From Cercis canadensis (taxonomy: Eukaryota > Streptophyta > Magnoliopsida > Fabales > Fabaceae): a stretch of DNA of 64,000 nucleotides. Shown piece by piece: positions 61,101 through 64,000 of the stretch. A model generated the notes under the pieces. The model was not told the DNA's origin. It made no database searches and worked only from the letters and a program-made list of their open reading frames with translations. Position 1 is the stretch's first letter. The number at the start of each line of letters is the position of its first letter. A program made the position numbers and the translations under genes. The stretch is taken from positions 1,059,493 to 1,123,492 of the forward strand of contig QAOA01000393.1 of NCBI GenBank assembly GCA_003255065.1, written 5' to 3'.

Positions 61101-63493
61101 CTTGTAAACACGCAATCTGTCTGGAACAATCAATGATATTGTCAATAACGATATGAACTAATGTTTCCAAACATCTCACAACAACCACACTCTCAATAGT
61201 TAGAGTTAAAACAAGTGAGAACAGTAAATGGGAGCATTACTTAATGGAAAAATTTCATGGTGAAGTGATACTTTATTACGAGGGAAGTAGAGAAAATTAA
61301 CATATCAAGTGCGTACAAATTAAATACTGCAAATAATTCATTGTCTTCCAGGAAAGGACAGCAATGATATTTTTATTAACTTTGCTAGGAACATAAAAAA
61401 ATAATACAAATATGCTAACCATGCTTTAGGAAAGAAGGGGGAAGAGGGAAGAGGGAAGAGGGAAGAGGGAAGAGGGAAGAGGGAAGAGGGAAGGAAAGAA
61501 AAATAAATATCATGGCTATAATTCAATGACAAAATGTAGTACGGATTTTGTAGATATATGACATCTAGTGCAGGTTTAATGATTACAAGATCAGAAAATT
61601 TATAATCCATGTGGATAGTTATTAGAGAAACGAGCAGGTGGTCAGTATTAGTCAGACATAATCTTAAATATTACCTTTAGTTTGTGCTGCTTTAGGAAAG
61701 CCTCAGTGCAATCAGGACCCCACCATAGACCTAATTTTCGACCTGCATTATCCCTCAGACCATTTTTTTTAGATGGCTTTGACCAAAGAATGTCACTCAA
61801 TAATATGTTTGGACCTTCATATGGAGCATCTACAGAAGACCTTTTAACTTCAAATAACTCGCCTAAAGAACCAAGATCCACTTTTTGTGTCTTCTTCCGT
61901 TTTGGCTTTCGTGAAGGGGCAGCATGTATGCTACGGAAAAGCCCTCCATGTGCAGTATAAACACTACCAGCTATAACAGAGGCTAATGGAAGTTCCTTGA
62001 AGCATTCTAGACATTTATTGTAGACATCTTCACCTTGATCACCATATTTGGTCCGGACCTCCTTCTTAAAACCATATCTTGCAGTGCAATATCTCGATTC
62101 ATGATTTCCACGAAGTAGATATACTCTATGAGGCATCAAGACCTGAATATGTAATGATAAGTTGGAACACTTACAAATATTTTACAGGTAACATATATTT
62201 CAACATGGTATTTGGCTGCCAAAATAGTTACTAGTAATATCATCAGGGACATCAACATTGATAAAATATCATGACTGTCATCTTACCTTCCAAGCAAGCA
62301 AGACCAAAAATACCTCCACGCCCCATGCTCCTTTGTCTACATAATTTCCATTGAAAACATAAAAGTGGTTCTCACAGGGAAGTCCTGCATGCTTAAAAAG
62401 AAACAGTAAATCATGAAACTGCCCATGAATGTCACCTACTACAATAACTCTTGAATCCTCTCCTTGACAATCAATTTCCACACAATTTGGTTCTTTACAG
62501 AGAATATCACGAGCAGTATCTGTCAATTTATCCACCAAAGTAGTTGGCATGACATGACAGAACTCAGATGGCAACATCTTCTGTGATGCCTGCTCAAGGG
62601 TGAACATCATGTCTTGAACCCACTCTAAGGTGATGCAATCATCTGGAGGCCGAACAAGACATTGCTGAAAGGATGATTGCAACAGAGACTCTGGTACTTC
62701 ATTAATTCCATTTTCAAGTCTTAAAACATGTTCCACCTCTAACATCTCATTGTCAAGTGTCATGCTTTGTCCCCCTCCAATCAAGACATCCCCATTGCTG
62801 GTCTTCATTGACTCAACTATGGGGCTATCCTTGATCCCTTCATCAGCAATGCCAACCTGTAAAACTGATCAATCTACCTTAGGAAAAATCAAGACAAGAG
62901 GGAAAATGTGCAAAAATAGTATGCTGTCTTAACCCCTTACTTGTTCCTCAAGTATGTCATGCCTACTTATTGCAACTCCAGCTTGTTTATCAATAATCCC
63001 ATGTGCAATTTCTTTCATCCTCAATACTAAATGCAACCGTTGATCATCTAAGCCTTCATATGACAACCTACTTAATATTTCAATGATATCCCTGGATGCA
63101 CACACCTGCAAAAATTGTATTATAGTTACTTTGTCGGTTGGGATATAATATTCACATAAATAAGTAATGACTTATCCATTAAAGAAGTATTATGAACCAT
63201 TTTTTCAATACTGTAGCGCAAAGCACTAATCACGTCATTTTTTGTCACCTGTAAAAGCACCCAATTTATGAGAACAACGCCCAATACAAGGAAAATGACG
63301 TAAAAAAATTTAGCAGCTGCTTGCTTATCTCTCTTACCTTCCTTTCTCGATCATCAACAACCCCACGTGCTATTTCTCTCATCATTACTAGCGAATGCAC
63401 TTGCTGATCATCTAAATTTGTCAAAGACATTGAATTTATACCTTCCAGAATCTTCTGGCATCCACTTTTAATTCTCTCTTTCTGCTGGTCCAT
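58186..63493 (-). CDS. PP7-like serine/threonine phosphatase, probably inactive homologue
   Basis: PPP-family phosphatase of the plant PP7 branch, resembling the Arabidopsis 'PP7 inactive homolog'. Eleven exons (63338-63493, 63198-63248, 62941-63105, 62287-62856, 61675-62142, 60755-60895, 59820-59924, 59462-59527, 58476-58718, 58334-58405, 58186-58260), all split at phase 0, give 703 codons plus TAA. Residues 1-124 hold two related segments ([20 protein letters not shown] and [20 protein letters not shown]). The catalytic domain runs from about 240 to 540: [42 protein letters not shown] and [11 protein letters not shown]. The second metal motif, normally GDxVDRG, reads GNYVDKG near residue 294. 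The C-terminus is basic ([11 protein letters not shown]), a likely nuclear signal. The start is uncertain: an in-frame ATG lies 5 codons upstream (63508), and further 5' exons may lie beyond. Confidence 0.85.
61441..61492. repeat. 7-bp minisatellite (GAAGAGG)n
   Basis: About seven tandem copies of GAAGAGG lie in an intron of the PP7-like gene between the exons at 61675-62142 and 60755-60895. On the sense strand this is a CCTCTTC pyrimidine tract. Confidence 0.95.
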
Positions 63494-63508
63494 GACTAAC
63501 GCAAACAT

Positions 63509-64000
63509 ACAGGGAAAGAGAACTAGAGTAAGTGCCACATGTAAGAACCAACTTATACAGAAGTACCTCTAATAAACATTTTCACTTTACTTTCAGGGGC
63601 CCAAATAACATGACAATATGTTGGTTCCATAAGACTGTCATATGATGCTTAATAAATTTGAGGTAATTATAGGAGAAAAGTGTAAGCATTTTGTAAAATA
63701 AATTACACGATGAAAACTTAACTACATTCCACTAGTTAGATCAGTGCATGTAAACGCGTGCTTAATGCTTCATGTCATATGAGGGGGAACATATATATCA
63801 CAAGTGCACAATGCTTCAATGGGTTGACTTAAGAGGTTGTGAGCTCGTTCATTTTAGGTTCAAAGTGAAAGTCAGGAGAGTATAACTGGTTCTTGTGGTT
63901 CAGAAAGTGAAGTTTGCTAATTCCTTATTTCGTTTTGCCCCTTTACCTTGGCCTGGACAAAGTCTCTTACCCCAGATAGAGTTGAAAAGGAGAAAAGCAT
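63509..64000. other. 5' side of the PP7-like gene at window end
   Basis: This is upstream of the likely start of the minus-strand PP7-like gene. On the minus strand the last bases read ATGCTTTTCTCC and lead after ten codons into GTAAGAG, which could be an earlier exon. It cannot be settled within the window. Confidence 0.4.

Noticed and set aside
1..64000. CRISPR arrays, bacterial operons, riboswitches, rRNA or intact tRNA genes
   Set aside because: Searched by eye on both strands; the repeats present are microsatellites, minisatellites and transposon ends, and the window is eukaryotic nuclear DNA.

Overview
This is a stretch of nuclear DNA from a flowering plant, almost certainly a eudicot. 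The genes carry many short AT-rich GT/AG introns, the intergenic DNA is very AT-rich with class II transposon remnants, and the gene families are plant-specific (IQM, IQD, EPFL, R2R3-MYB, MAIN-like plant mobile domain, plant PP7-like phosphatase). I cannot name the species. Runs of N occur only inside long T homopolymers, so they mark sequencing or assembly weak spots.

Layout. 1-3543 (+): 3' half of a bifunctional aspartate kinase/homoserine dehydrogenase. 4853-7789 (-): coatomer zeta subunit. 9233-9997 (-): EPF-like secreted cysteine-rich peptide. 13025-13952 (-): a 98-residue two-repeat protein that I do not recognise. 17780-20634 (+): IQM-type calmodulin-binding protein. 22571-24975 (+): IQD (IQ67-domain) protein. 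29115-32190: CACTA transposon with a decayed transposase and an internal telomere-like array. 35380-36742 (+): R2R3-MYB, MYB103 type. 40170-42884 (-): mitochondrial ribosomal protein bL34m. 44491-48604 (-): SurE-type nucleotidase. 50742-51237: foldback MITE. 54439-56727 (+): MAIN-like plant mobile domain protein with a solo LTR in an intron. 58186-63493 or beyond (-): PP7-like phosphatase with an altered metal-binding motif. I assembled every protein-coding model by joining exons at GT/AG sites and checking that the phases agree. The joined reading frames close exactly for ten complete models and for one model truncated by the window edge.

The genes are mostly ordinary single-copy housekeeping and regulatory genes with no operon-like logic. 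Two neighbourhoods stand out. The plant mobile domain gene and the PP7-like gene lie tail to tail, and these are the same two modules that Arabidopsis carries fused in one protein (PP7L) and as interacting partners (MAIL1/PP7L). Two unrelated calmodulin-binding IQ families (IQM and IQD) also lie head to tail about 2 kb apart. I see no clearly new biological system. The best leads are the PMD/PP7 pair with its Asp-to-Asn change, the telomere-like array carried inside a CACTA element, the young-looking solo LTR, and the unrecognised two-repeat small protein.
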